DNA of 64,000 nucleotides, taken from contig OY282368.1 of the NCBI GenBank assembly GCA_958295725.1, positions 868,001 to 932,000 of the forward strand, read 5' to 3'. The position numbers were made by a program, and so were the translations under genes. The notes below the pieces were generated by a model. It made no database searches, was not told where the DNA came from, and saw only the letters and a program-made list of their open reading frames with translations. How positions within the stretch are numbered: position 1 is the first letter of the stretch; each line of letters begins with the position of its first letter. Below are positions 43,775 to 52,547 of this stretch, piece by piece. The DNA is from an uncultured Alphaproteobacteria bacterium (GTDB lineage: Bacteria > Pseudomonadota > Alphaproteobacteria > UBA2966).

Positions 43775-44525
43775 CCTTCTTCGTAAGCCAATCTTCTACC
43801 GCTCGCGTGGCGGACACGCCCTGATCGGGTACGATGACGTGATTCCCGATCCATTGGTTGATCTGTCGGCTTTCATTATCCGTCAGCGGACTGCTGTGCC
43901 ACAGCCAATCAAGATAGTCGTCGCGATCGTCCTCGGTCATGTAGACCGACAGCAGATCAAGACAACCGGCGGCTAAGTCGTGGGGGACACGGACCTCCCA
44001 TGTCCAGGCTCGCTTATCGTTCCGACTTCCTTTGACGACAGTGATCCCCGGGTCCGGCGGCTCGTTTCCGGGTTCCGGCACGTTGCCCTCAAGATAGTTG
44101 GAGACCGTGACATGGTAGGTTTGAATGTATTTCTCGAACCTTGATCTCCAATCCGTAAGCGGCGCATCGCGGCACGCAAAAAACGCGCGTCGTCCGGCGT
44201 CATTGAGTTCTGGATCGGTTGCGATCTTATTCCACCACAAGCCACCGCTGTCGAATGGTGTGGCGCCCCTTGCATCCGCCGGCCACTTGGCATCTTCAAC
44301 CTCGCTCAGAACCAACACCACGAGACCGAAGTCCTCCCCAGCGCGCAGGACGTAGAAGTAATAGGGCTTACCATCTATGCCGAGCTCGCGCTCCGCTATC
44401 TTCGTTTTCTTCGACGCTGTGGGTATGGGCCATTCTCCTTGGATCGCATTGGTCACCAGTGCGCACCAGTCCCCGCCGCCTTGAATATGGCTTTGGCGCA
44501 ACCCTCGAATCAGCAGACTTTCCAT
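43761..44525 (-). CDS. Unknown protein, first gene of an orphan operon
   Basis: 254 aa, not recognised. It contains GDWCALVTNAIQGEWPIP, FGLVVLVLSEVEDAKWP, then ATPFDSGGLWWNKIAT, a small-residue turn that could line an active site, and a C-terminal VRVPHDLAAGCLDLLSVY with a DDRDDYLDWLW acidic patch. Soluble by appearance. A consensus TATAAT lies only 7 nt before the ATG, so the mRNA may be leaderless. An ADP-ribosyltransferase- or nuclease-like toxin is conceivable, but no homology is claimed. Confidence 0.6.
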   Translation of the reverse strand: MESLLIRGLRQSHIQGGGDWCALVTNAIQGEWPIPTASKKTKIAERELGIDGKPYYFYVLRAGEDFGLVVLVLSEVEDAKWPADARGATPFDSGGLWWNKIATDPELNDAGRRAFFACRDAPLTDWRSRFEKYIQTYHVTVSNYLEGNVPEPGNEPPDPGITVVKGSRNDKRAWTWEVRVPHDLAAGCLDLLSVYMTEDDRDDYLDWLWHSSPLTDNESRQINQWIGNHVIVPDQGVSATRAVEDWLTKKVAYV

Positions 44526-44532
44526 GAACCCG

Positions 44533-44560
44533 ATTATACACTCTTGAAGTCCCGTAGCAA
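44533..44560 (-). promoter_or_regulatory. Promoter of the three-gene orphan operon
   Basis: On the minus strand a perfect TATAAT (44538-44533) is preceded at 16 bp by TTGCTA (44560-44555). The -10 is only 7 nt from the ATG of the 254-aa gene, placing the transcript start at or next to the start codon; no ribosome site fits in between. Confidence 0.45.
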
Positions 44561-44696
44561 AATCTCCGTGCGGAGCGCGGGGGTTGGCTTATGGGGCGTC
44601 GTCGTCGTTCGACAGGGCACGGCGCCGGCCTTTTCGCCGGCTGTGGGAGGGGGGTGGCGCCGAAGCGGTTCGCCGTTCCGCGCCGGCCGCCGTCGA

Positions 44697-45950
44697 TCAC
44701 GCCACCGTGACGACCTCCGGCACGATCCCGTCGAAGTGCTTGCGCTGGAAGTTCAGCTCCGTCTGCGGCTGGACGCGGCCGTTCTCGTCGGTCGCCCGCG
44801 CCATGATGCCGTACTCCCCGGCCTCCCGCGCGTCCCAGACGTAAGACCAGCGGCGCCACAGCCACTTGTCGCCGGACTCCTCGACGTAGGCGTCGTTCCA
44901 GGTCTCGCCGCCGTCGGTGCTGACCTCGACGCGGACGACCGCGCCCTCGCCGCTCCACGCCATGCCGCGGACGACGTGCTCGCCGACGGGCAGGGGACCG
45001 TCGTCGTCGCGCGGATATTTGATCAGGGTCTTCACGCCGAGCCGCGTCATGGGCTTCTTGTCGGGGTCTTCGGGCGAGTCGCCCGAGACGAAATAGTGGG
45101 TCTGGTAATAGCAGTCGGGCATGTGGTCCATGACCTCGATCTTCTCGATCCACTTGACCCACCAGTTCCCGGCCCATCCCGGCACGACCAGACGCAGCGG
45201 CGCGCCGTGCACGTGGGTCAGGTACTCACCGTTGTGGGCCCAGGCGAGGATCGTGTCGGGGTCCATCGCCTTCTCCATGGGAAGGCCCTTGTCGTAGTTG
45301 ATGATCCCCGGGTCCATCACCTCGAAGTCGGTGCGGCCGACGGACAGGTACTGGGTGACCGGGTCGGGACGGCCGGTGTCCCAGCCCTGGGCCCGGACGG
45401 CGACGGCGCCGTCCTTGATGCCGGCGCGTTCGAGGACTTCCCGCAGCGGTACGCCCGTCCACTCCCCGCCGCTCACCAGGCCGGTCGTCGGAATGGCTTC
45501 GAGGATGTCCTCGATGTCGGGAACCCCGCCGTCCTCCGACATCTGGTTCCAGCCTCCTTCCTCGTTCTGCTTCACGCGCAGGGACGGCTTCTTCGTGTTG
45601 CTGCCCTCCCGCATGTACGAGAAGAACTCGCCGTCGTTGCCGGCGCACTCGGTCACCGCGCGGACGGTGCGCGAGGGCAGCTTGAGCAGGTCCTCCAGCA
45701 CGCACTCCATGGGGTTCTCCACCTCGCCGCCGACGGAGAACGCGTAGTCGTCCGGATGGATCGGGTCCGGCATGTTCAGCTGGGCGATGACGTAGTAGGC
45801 ATCGACCGGTGTGATCAGCCCCTCGAGGTCGAGCACCGGAGAGCGGGCGAAGATGACCCGCCCCTCGGCGTCCTTGCTGGGCATGATCCCGGCCCGCTTG
45901 CGATCCGGCCAGCCGAAGACCCAATCGCCTTCGATCTCTCTTCGTGTCAT
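44697..45950 (-). CDS. Sulfite-oxidase-family molybdoenzyme
   Basis: 417 aa without signal peptide, so cytoplasmic. Moco domain with the probable Mo-ligand Cys102 in VRAVTECAGNDGEFF, the earlier DYAFSVGGEVENP, and HGAPLRLVVPGWAGNWWVKWI. C-terminal dimerisation domain: VVRVEVSTDGGETWNDAYVE and YGIMARATDENGRVQP. Members oxidise sulfite to sulfate or act on related substrates. It lies 2.8 kb from the start of the dctPQM-msm operon, whose product would be sulfite. The start at 45950 is chosen from domain boundaries and GGGAG upstream. Confidence 0.82.
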   Translation of the reverse strand: MTRREIEGDWVFGWPDRKRAGIMPSKDAEGRVIFARSPVLDLEGLITPVDAYYVIAQLNMPDPIHPDDYAFSVGGEVENPMECVLEDLLKLPSRTVRAVTECAGNDGEFFSYMREGSNTKKPSLRVKQNEEGGWNQMSEDGGVPDIEDILEAIPTTGLVSGGEWTGVPLREVLERAGIKDGAVAVRAQGWDTGRPDPVTQYLSVGRTDFEVMDPGIINYDKGLPMEKAMDPDTILAWAHNGEYLTHVHGAPLRLVVPGWAGNWWVKWIEKIEVMDHMPDCYYQTHYFVSGDSPEDPDKKPMTRLGVKTLIKYPRDDDGPLPVGEHVVRGMAWSGEGAVVRVEVSTDGGETWNDAYVEESGDKWLWRRWSYVWDAREAGEYGIMARATDENGRVQPQTELNFQRKHFDGIVPEVVTVA

Positions 45951-45991
45951 GTCGGGAAGCTCCCTGGTTCGACGATTCCGCCAGGGCGGGA

Positions 45992-46279
45992 TCAAACGCC
46001 TTCGAGTACGACGACGCTGGCGACCGCGGCGCCCTCGCGGCGGGACTTGGCTTCCCGGTACTCGGGCGAGTCGTACCAGGTCTTCGCGGCCTCGACGGAC
46101 TCGAACTCGATGACGACGTTGCGGGCCGTGTTCTCCTCGCCTTCGAGCGTCGCCGTCTCGCCGCCGCGCGCGAGGTAACGGCCCCCGTACTTCTCGATCG
46201 TGGCGGGCGCCCGTTCCGAATACCCCTTGTAGGTCTCGGGATCGGTGATGTCGATCGAAGCGATGACGTAGGCGCTCAT
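45992..46279 (-). CDS. DUF1330 protein
   Basis: 95 aa from the ATG at 46279. Dimeric alpha-beta barrel small protein: AYVIASIDITDPETYKGYSE, KYGGRYLARGGETATLEGE and VVIEFESVEAAKTWYDSPEY are the DUF1330 core. No reaction is known. Located 41 nt before the sulfite-oxidase-family gene on the same strand, probably co-transcribed. Confidence 0.85.
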   Translation of the reverse strand: MSAYVIASIDITDPETYKGYSERAPATIEKYGGRYLARGGETATLEGEENTARNVVIEFESVEAAKTWYDSPEYREAKSRREGAAVASVVVLEGV

Positions 46280-46367
46280 GCGGCGACTCCTTGGTTGCGT
46301 TGTCGTGTCGCGGCAAACTCTACAGGTCGCGGGACGGTTCATCCAGCCGGACCGGTCGGGCGGGCCG

Positions 46368-47102
46368 TCACCAGACCGCGACGAACGTCCCGATGGCGGC
46401 GAGGAGCCACAGGACGACCAGCCGGTAAGCCCGGTCGGTGGCGCGCCGGAACAGGCGGGAGCCGACCCAGATCGCGAGTCCGTAAGGGGCCATGAGCGCC
46501 GCGGCGATGGTGGCCGTTTCCCGCGTCATCGTTCCCCGGGATGCCAGCGAGATCGCCGTGACGACGAGGAACAGGCTGACCGCGGTGAAGATGTTGGCGC
46601 GGAGAACGACGGTCTGTTCCCGGCTCGCCATGAAGTAGAGCGTCGGGATCACGCTGCCGGCGCCGGCGAAGCCGTTCATCAGGCCGGCCATCGCGCCCGC
46701 CAGGGCGCCGGTGGCGGGGTTGCGGGGACCGCGGTACGTCCATCCGCTCAACAGAACGAGCGACGACAGCAGCACGACGGCGCCCATGCAGCGCCGGACG
46801 ACCGCCGGCTCCGCGACGAACAGGAACACGGTGCCGACGGGGATGGCGACGGCCGCCGCTCCGGTCATGGGGCCGACGTCGCGCCAGCGGACGTGGCGGA
46901 TCGTCTGGGGAACGAGCTGAACCGCCCCGGCGACCCCGATCATGATGGCCACGGTCATGGCCTGGGGCGGCCAGTACACGAGCGACATGAGCGGGATCAT
47001 GACCAGCCCCGACCCCGCGCCCGTGAATCCCCGTACGATGCCGCCGAGACCGACCGCGAACGCGGAGAACGCGAACGATGGCGTGAGGAGAATGTCCAGC
47101 AT
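46368..47102 (-). CDS. TauE/SafE (TSUP) family anion exporter
   Basis: 244 aa, about eight membrane helices. The hallmark GGIVRGFTGAGSGLVMIPL near the start and GLMNGFAGAGSVIPTLYFMAS in the second half are the two TSUP repeats. Characterised relatives export sulfite, sulfoacetate or other organosulfur anions made during sulfonate degradation. With the Msm-like oxygenase and the sulfite-oxidase-family enzyme on the same strand it completes a sulfite disposal theme. Substrate inferred from context. Confidence 0.82.
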   Translation of the reverse strand: MLDILLTPSFAFSAFAVGLGGIVRGFTGAGSGLVMIPLMSLVYWPPQAMTVAIMIGVAGAVQLVPQTIRHVRWRDVGPMTGAAAVAIPVGTVFLFVAEPAVVRRCMGAVVLLSSLVLLSGWTYRGPRNPATGALAGAMAGLMNGFAGAGSVIPTLYFMASREQTVVLRANIFTAVSLFLVVTAISLASRGTMTRETATIAAALMAPYGLAIWVGSRLFRRATDRAYRLVVLWLLAAIGTFVAVW

Positions 47103-47572
47103 GGCTCGGAGTCCGCCCGGAATGTGTTGTCGATGTTATTGGTTGTTCGAGTTCCTGTCCCGGTTCTATGGCGGGGCGAGGCCACTTGCGCTCCTCTCCC
47201 TCGACAGAGGGGAGGGGAGGAGCGTCAACGACCCGGCGCGACGCCGGATCGGAATTGCACAATCCGCACACCGTCGGACCCTATAGGATATTCCAGCCAA
47301 ATCACAATATGTTGTCGTTTTGGGTTGTACATATCAACATATGGTATATCGGGGGCGTTATCGGGGAGGGGGCCGCGTTCCGTCCGCGGCGCGCCGGATT
47401 CATGCCCCGACGGTGTGCGGGTTGTGCGGACCGCCACTCCGGACCAGGACGGTCCGTTGACCGCCCGGCCCGGTTTGGATACATGGGAGCCGCGGGAAGC
47501 GCCACCCGGGGCCTCGTGGCGCGCGCGGCTTCGGGCGGATCCGGGCCGCGATGGGAAGATCGGGGAGATGAC
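47103..47572. other. Divergent intergenic region with AT-rich core
   Basis: 470 bp between the TSUP gene (left) and the first flavin monooxygenase (right). A G/C hairpin (CTCCTCTCCC / GGGGAGGGGAG) lies near 47190-47215. It is followed at about 47290-47360 by an AT-rich core with the palindrome-like CATATCAACATATG, a likely promoter or operator area. The long open frame through it has no protein-like content. Confidence 0.4.
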
Positions 47573-48955
47573 GTGAGCGAGTCGGCCGCGACGAAGACGG
47601 TTCCGGGCGGGCGGGCGGTCCCGAGGTCCGCCGAGACGGTGGCGGTGATCGGTGCCGGCGCCTCCGGGCTGTGCACGGCGAAGCATCTGATCGAGGCGGG
47701 CCTCGACGTCACGGTCTACGAGATCGGCACCCAGGTCGGCGGGCTGTGGTGCTACATGAACGACAGCGGCCGGTCGTCGGCCTATCGGACGCTCCATATC
47801 AACACCGCCAAGAACATGACGAACTTCAGCGACTTCAGGTTCCGCGACGAAGTGCAGCGGTTCCCCAGCCATTGGGACATGCACGCGTATCTCGAGGAGT
47901 ACGCCGGGCACTTCGGCGTCACGGAGCGGATCGAGTTCGAGTCCGAGGTCGTGGCCGTGACGCCGTTGTTCGAGCCGGACGCCGGCGACCCGAAGTGGGA
48001 GCTGGAGACCGTCGATGGCCGCAAGCGGGTCTTCGACAGCGTTTGCGTCTGCACGGGCCACCTCACCAGGCCGATGCACGTCCCCGAATTCCGGGACGGT
48101 TTCCGGGGCGAGTACGTCCACTCCCATGACTATAAGGAGCCGGATCCGTTCATCGGCAAGCGGATATGCGTCGTGGGCGTCGGCAACTCGGCCGTCGATA
48201 TCGCCAGCGACGTCTGCGTGTACGCGGAACGCTGCGTCCTCGTCGCCCGCACGGGCGTCTGGATCGCACCGAAGCTCCTGTTCGGGGTCGCCTTCACCGA
48301 CATCACCGAATGGTTCATGAAGGGCTGGGTCCCGGAGTGGTTTCGCAACCGGGCGCTCAAGTTTCTCATCTGGTGCGTGCATGGCGACATGAAGAAGCTG
48401 GGCCTGCCGCCGGTCACCCGCAAGGTCCACCCGACGAGCAGCGCGACGGTGGTGAGCGACATCGCCTACGACCGGATATTCGTGAAACAGGGGATCGACG
48501 GGGTGGAGGGAAAGACCCTGCATTTCGCCGATGGCGCGGCCGAGGAGTTCGACGTCCTGATAGCGGCGACCGGCTACCTCATCGAGTTGCCGTTCCTGTC
48601 GCCGGGCATCGCGCCCATCGAGAACAACGGCGTGAAGCTCTACAAGCGGATCGTCCCGCCGGATTGGCCGGGTCTGTACTTCATCGGCATGACGAACATC
48701 ACGACGGCCCTCAACGTGAACTACGAACATCAGGCCAAATGGACGCGCGAGTTCATTCTCGGCAACGCCGTCCTTCCGTCGCGGGAGGAGATGCGCGCCG
48801 ACATCGAAGCCCAGGACGAATTCGTCCGGACCAACTACAAGACCACCCCGCGGCACGCCATCGAGGAAGAGCACCTGCGTTACTTCCCGGCGTTGAAGAG
48901 GTCGTTGCGGGAGGCCGTCGTCCGCGGGCGGCGCCTCGCGCCGAGCGCGGCATGA
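47573..48955 (+). CDS. Flavin-containing monooxygenase 1
   Basis: 460 aa from the GTG after GGGGAG. Class B FMO: FAD loop VAVIGAGASGLCTAKHLIEA, NADPH loop CVVGVGNSAVDIASDV, and ATGY in DVLIAATGYLIELPFLSP; the FMO fingerprint region appears around YVHSHDYKEPDPFIGKR. Such enzymes oxygenate amine N, sulfide S or ketones; the substrate cannot be read here. A close paralogue follows 43 nt downstream. The C-terminus is basic (RGRRLAPSAA). Confidence 0.85.
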   Translation: MSESAATKTVPGGRAVPRSAETVAVIGAGASGLCTAKHLIEAGLDVTVYEIGTQVGGLWCYMNDSGRSSAYRTLHINTAKNMTNFSDFRFRDEVQRFPSHWDMHAYLEEYAGHFGVTERIEFESEVVAVTPLFEPDAGDPKWELETVDGRKRVFDSVCVCTGHLTRPMHVPEFRDGFRGEYVHSHDYKEPDPFIGKRICVVGVGNSAVDIASDVCVYAERCVLVARTGVWIAPKLLFGVAFTDITEWFMKGWVPEWFRNRALKFLIWCVHGDMKKLGLPPVTRKVHPTSSATVVSDIAYDRIFVKQGIDGVEGKTLHFADGAAEEFDVLIAATGYLIELPFLSPGIAPIENNGVKLYKRIVPPDWPGLYFIGMTNITTALNVNYEHQAKWTREFILGNAVLPSREEMRADIEAQDEFVRTNYKTTPRHAIEEEHLRYFPALKRSLREAVVRGRRLAPSAA

Positions 48956-48998
48956 CGGGGGCGGCGGCCTCGTTCGGCGGTGGCGGGGAGCGGAACCC

Positions 48999-50477
48999 GT
49001 GAGCGGGACGGCCGCCATCGAACGGACGACGGCGCCGGAGGCCGTCGGCGATCCCGGCTGGGCGCTCAGCCAGGTGAAGGACGCCCGCGAGAAGTCGATC
49101 GCGATCATCGGCGCCGGCGCGTCCGGCATCTGCCTCGCCAAATACCTGCTCGAGGCGGGGCTCGACGTCACGGTCTTCGAGGTCGGAACCAAGATCGGCG
49201 GCATGTGGGTCTACGAGAACGACAGCGGCCGCTCGTCCGCCTACAAGACCCTGCACATCAATACCGCGAAGAACCTCACGAACTACAGCGACTTCAAGTT
49301 CGGAGAAGGCGTGCAGCGCTTTCCCAGCCATTGGGACATGCACGAATACCTGCATGCGTATGCCGATCGCTTCGGCGTGAAGGAACGCATCCGGTTCCGC
49401 TCCGAGGTCACGCGCGTGGAGCCCTTGTTCGTCCCCGGCCGGGAGGAACCCCGCTGGGAAGTCGAGACGGTCGATGGCCGGACATGGGTCTTCGACGCGG
49501 TGTGCGTGGCCACGGGGCACCTGACCAGGCCGCTCCACGTTCCCGAGTTCCGGAACGGGTTCGGGGGCGAGTACATGCACTCGCATACCTATCGCACGCC
49601 GGAACCCTTCCAGGGCAAGCGCGTCTGCATCGTCGGCGTCGGCAACTCGGCCGTCGATATCGCCAGCGACATGTGCGTGATCACCGGGCGCTGCGTGATG
49701 GTGGCGCGCTCGGGCGTGATGATCGCGCCCAAGCTGATCTTCGGGTTTCCCGTCACGGACATCTCCATGAAGCTGTACAGGCCGTGGATCCCGGACAAGC
49801 CGCGCCGCAAGATCATCGAGTTCATGGTCAGGCTCGTGCACGGGAACATGGAGGATTATGGCTTCAAGCCGCTCACCAGGCGGGCGCACCCCACGACCAG
49901 TGCCACGATCATGCAGGACGTGGCCTACAACCGGGTGATCGTGAAGCAGGGGATCGAGGAGATCGACGGCAGGACCATCCGCTTCGTGGACGGCTCATCC
50001 GAGGAATTCGACGTCCTGCTGGCCTGCACGGGCTACCTCATCGACCTGCCGTTCCTGTCCGCGGACCTCGTCCCTATCGTCGACAACAACGTCGAGCTCT
50101 ACAAGCGCATCATTCCCGTCGACTGGCCGGGGCTTTTTCTGATCGGCATGGTCATGTCGACGACGGCGCTCAACTGGAACTACGAGGAGCAGTCCCGCTG
50201 GATCCGGGAGTTCATCCTCGGCAACGCGGTGCTGCCTACGCGTGACGAAATGTCGCGGGACATCGAGAAGAAGAAGGCCTTCATCTCGGAGTACTACAAG
50301 GAATCGCCCCGCCACCACATCGAGGAGGAGCACATGTACTACTTCATGGAGCTCCGCAAGTCGTTGCGGCAGGCGCGCCGGCGCCGTTTCCGCCAGCGCG
50401 TTCGGGGCTGGTTCGGGGGTGGCTCCGCCCGCCTGGCGGGGGGCCGCGCCGCCGGCGCCGAGGCGGGCGCCGAATAG
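48999..50477 (+). CDS. Flavin-containing monooxygenase 2
   Basis: 492 aa paralogue of the preceding gene with the same FAD loop (IIGAGASGICLAKYLLEA), NDSGRSSAYKTLHINTAKN block, NADPH loop IVGVGNSAVDIASDM and CTGYLIDLPFLSA. Identity is high over the first 450 residues; an Arg/Gly/Ala-rich tail of about 35 residues is unique to it. GTG start after GGGGAG. Tandem FMOs suggest a duplication with specialised substrates or a heterodimer. Confidence 0.85.
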   Translation: MSGTAAIERTTAPEAVGDPGWALSQVKDAREKSIAIIGAGASGICLAKYLLEAGLDVTVFEVGTKIGGMWVYENDSGRSSAYKTLHINTAKNLTNYSDFKFGEGVQRFPSHWDMHEYLHAYADRFGVKERIRFRSEVTRVEPLFVPGREEPRWEVETVDGRTWVFDAVCVATGHLTRPLHVPEFRNGFGGEYMHSHTYRTPEPFQGKRVCIVGVGNSAVDIASDMCVITGRCVMVARSGVMIAPKLIFGFPVTDISMKLYRPWIPDKPRRKIIEFMVRLVHGNMEDYGFKPLTRRAHPTTSATIMQDVAYNRVIVKQGIEEIDGRTIRFVDGSSEEFDVLLACTGYLIDLPFLSADLVPIVDNNVELYKRIIPVDWPGLFLIGMVMSTTALNWNYEEQSRWIREFILGNAVLPTRDEMSRDIEKKKAFISEYYKESPRHHIEEEHMYYFMELRKSLRQARRRRFRQRVRGWFGGGSARLAGGRAAGAEAGAE

Positions 50478-50555
50478 GGTCCGGCGCCCGGGACGAGCTC
50501 CCGGACGTCCTCGAGGACACCGCCGGCGCCTCGACGAAGGAAGGGGGACAGGGGA

Positions 50556-51680
50556 ATGAAGATACGCGCGGCCGTTCTCGACACCATGGGGAAGGACCGT
50601 CCCTACGGGAACACGCGACCGCTGACCGTCGAGGAACTGGACCTCGATCCTCCCGGAGACGGCGAGGCGCTGGTCGAGATCAAGGCGGCGGGCCTCTGCC
50701 ACTCGGACCTGTCGGTGATCGACGGCAACCGCCCGCGTCCGACACCGATGGCGCTCGGTCACGAGTCGTCCGGCGTGGTCGCGGAGCTCGGGCCGAACGT
50801 GACCGGCCTCTCCGTCGGCGATCACGTCGTGGCGACGCTGGTCCCGAGCTGCGGCCATTGCGTTCCCTGCGCCAGCGGCCGTCCCATGCTGTGCGAGCCC
50901 GGAGTCGTCGCGAACACGGCGGGAACCCTGTATTCGGGCGGATGCGCGCTGCATCGGAACGGCGAGGACGTCCACCATCACGTCGGTGTCTCGGCGTTCG
51001 CCGAATACGCCGTCATGAACCGGAACTCTCTGGTCAAGGTCGACCGGACGGTGCCCCTCGTCGAGGCGGCGATGTTCGGTTGCGCGGTGATGACCGGGGT
51101 CGGCGCGGTGATCAACACGGCGGGCGCGGCGCCCGGCTCGACCGTCGCGGTCGTCGGTCTCGGCGGCGTCGGCCTGAACGCCATTCTCGGCGCCCGGCTC
51201 GTCGGGGCGCGGCGTATCGTGGCGCTCGATATCCTCGATCACAAGCTGGCGCTGGCCCGCCAGCTGGGGGCCACCGATACGTTCGACGCGGGCGAGGCCG
51301 ACTGCGCGGACGCCGTGCGGGACGCGACGGACGGCGGCGTCGACTACGCCATCGACACGGCGGGGGCGGGGCCCGCCTTGCAGACGGCCTGGGACATCAC
51401 GCGGCGCGGCGGCACCACGGTGACGGCGGGGCTGCCGCACCCGGACACGCGCCTGCCCGTGCCCGCCGTGACGATGGTGGGCGAGGAGCGGACCCTCAAG
51501 GGGAGCTACGGCGGTAGCAGTGTGCCGGTCCGCGACATTCCCCGGTATCTCGAGCTCTACCGGCGGGGGCTGCTGCCCGTGGATGGCTTGCTGAGCGAAC
51601 GGCTTTCCCTCGACGGGATCAACGAGGGGTTCGACCGGCTCGCGGACGGCGCCACGATCCGCCAGATGGTCGTCTTCTGA
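50556..51680 (+). CDS. Zinc-dependent alcohol dehydrogenase
   Basis: 374 aa class III-like MDR. Catalytic zinc ligands in AAGLCHSDLSVIDG and GHESSGVV. Structural zinc region is PSCGHCVPCASGRPMLCEPG. The third catalytic ligand is probably Cys in AAMFGCAVMTG. NAD loop is VVGLGGVGLNAILGARLVGA, and the C-terminal KGSYGGSSVPVRDIPRYLELY fits. Oxidises a primary alcohol or formaldehyde adduct, substrate unknown. Same strand as the FMOs, 78 nt after. Confidence 0.87.
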   Translation: MKIRAAVLDTMGKDRPYGNTRPLTVEELDLDPPGDGEALVEIKAAGLCHSDLSVIDGNRPRPTPMALGHESSGVVAELGPNVTGLSVGDHVVATLVPSCGHCVPCASGRPMLCEPGVVANTAGTLYSGGCALHRNGEDVHHHVGVSAFAEYAVMNRNSLVKVDRTVPLVEAAMFGCAVMTGVGAVINTAGAAPGSTVAVVGLGGVGLNAILGARLVGARRIVALDILDHKLALARQLGATDTFDAGEADCADAVRDATDGGVDYAIDTAGAGPALQTAWDITRRGGTTVTAGLPHPDTRLPVPAVTMVGEERTLKGSYGGSSVPVRDIPRYLELYRRGLLPVDGLLSERLSLDGINEGFDRLADGATIRQMVVF

Positions 51681-51718
51681 GACGCCTCCGCGGAGCCCGC
51701 CGCCGGGGCAAGGCGAAG

Positions 51719-52531
51719 ATGTGGCGCGCGGCGATCTATGGCCTTTCGGCGTATGCCCTGTTCGTCGCGGCCATGTACGCGCTGCAACGGAGCATCATGT
51801 ACTTCCCGGCCCGCTCGTTATCGACGCCGGCGCGGGCCGGAGTGCCGGAGATGATACCCGTGACCTTGCGCACCGCCGACGGGCTGGAGCTCGCGGCCTG
51901 GTACGGCGCGCCCCGGGACGATGGCGGGAACGCGCGTCCCACCGTCGTCTACTTTCACGGCAACGGGGGTGGCATCGCCGCGCGGGGTTCCAGGGTCCGT
52001 CCTTATCTCGACCGGGGCTTCGGAGTGCTTCTCGTCGAATATAGGGGCTACAGTGGAAACCCGGGAAGCCCGGGCGAGCAAGGCCTCTACGCCGACGGCC
52101 GGGCGGCGCTGGCTTTCGTTCAATCCGAAGGTCTGCCCCTCGACCGCGTTGTCCTGCTCGGCGAATCCCTGGGCAGCGGCGTCGCCGTCCGGATGGCGAC
52201 CGAGTTCGACGTCGGCGCCGTCGTGCTCGAGGCGCCGTTCTCCTCGGCGGTGGATGTGGCGGCCGGCGCCTACTGGTTCCTGCCGGTGCGCTGGCTGATG
52301 AAGGACCGGTTCGACTCGATCTCCAGGATCGGCGGGGTCCACGCGCCGCTGTTCATGGTCCACGGGGAGCGCGACCGAATCGTGCCGGTTCGGCTCGGGC
52401 GCAAGCTGTTCGCGGCCGCGAACGACCCCAAGGAGGCGGCCTACCTGCCGGATGCCGGTCACAACGACCTGCCGGCTCACGGCGGCACCCGGCTCGCGAT
52501 CGATTTCCTGGAGCGCCGGTTCCCGCCATAG
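51719..52531 (+). CDS. Alpha/beta hydrolase (BEM46/YfhR-like)
   Basis: 270 aa with an N-terminal membrane anchor (IYGLSAYALFVAAMYALQ). The catalytic nucleophile elbow is GESLGSGVAV, the oxyanion stretch VVYFHGNGGGIAARG, the acid is in HGERDRIVP and the histidine in DAGHNDL. The layout matches the BEM46/YfhR group of membrane-tethered serine hydrolases of unknown substrate. Last plus-strand gene before the minus-strand Mo-hydroxylase cluster. Confidence 0.85.
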   Translation: MWRAAIYGLSAYALFVAAMYALQRSIMYFPARSLSTPARAGVPEMIPVTLRTADGLELAAWYGAPRDDGGNARPTVVYFHGNGGGIAARGSRVRPYLDRGFGVLLVEYRGYSGNPGSPGEQGLYADGRAALAFVQSEGLPLDRVVLLGESLGSGVAVRMATEFDVGAVVLEAPFSSAVDVAAGAYWFLPVRWLMKDRFDSISRIGGVHAPLFMVHGERDRIVPVRLGRKLFAAANDPKEAAYLPDAGHNDLPAHGGTRLAIDFLERRFPP

Positions 52532-52547
52532 GGAACACGGTCGGCGT

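Noticed and set aside
47225..49204. 659-codon antisense ORF opposite FMO 1
   Set aside because: Shadow of the monooxygenase gene; no start signal and repetitive low-complexity composition.
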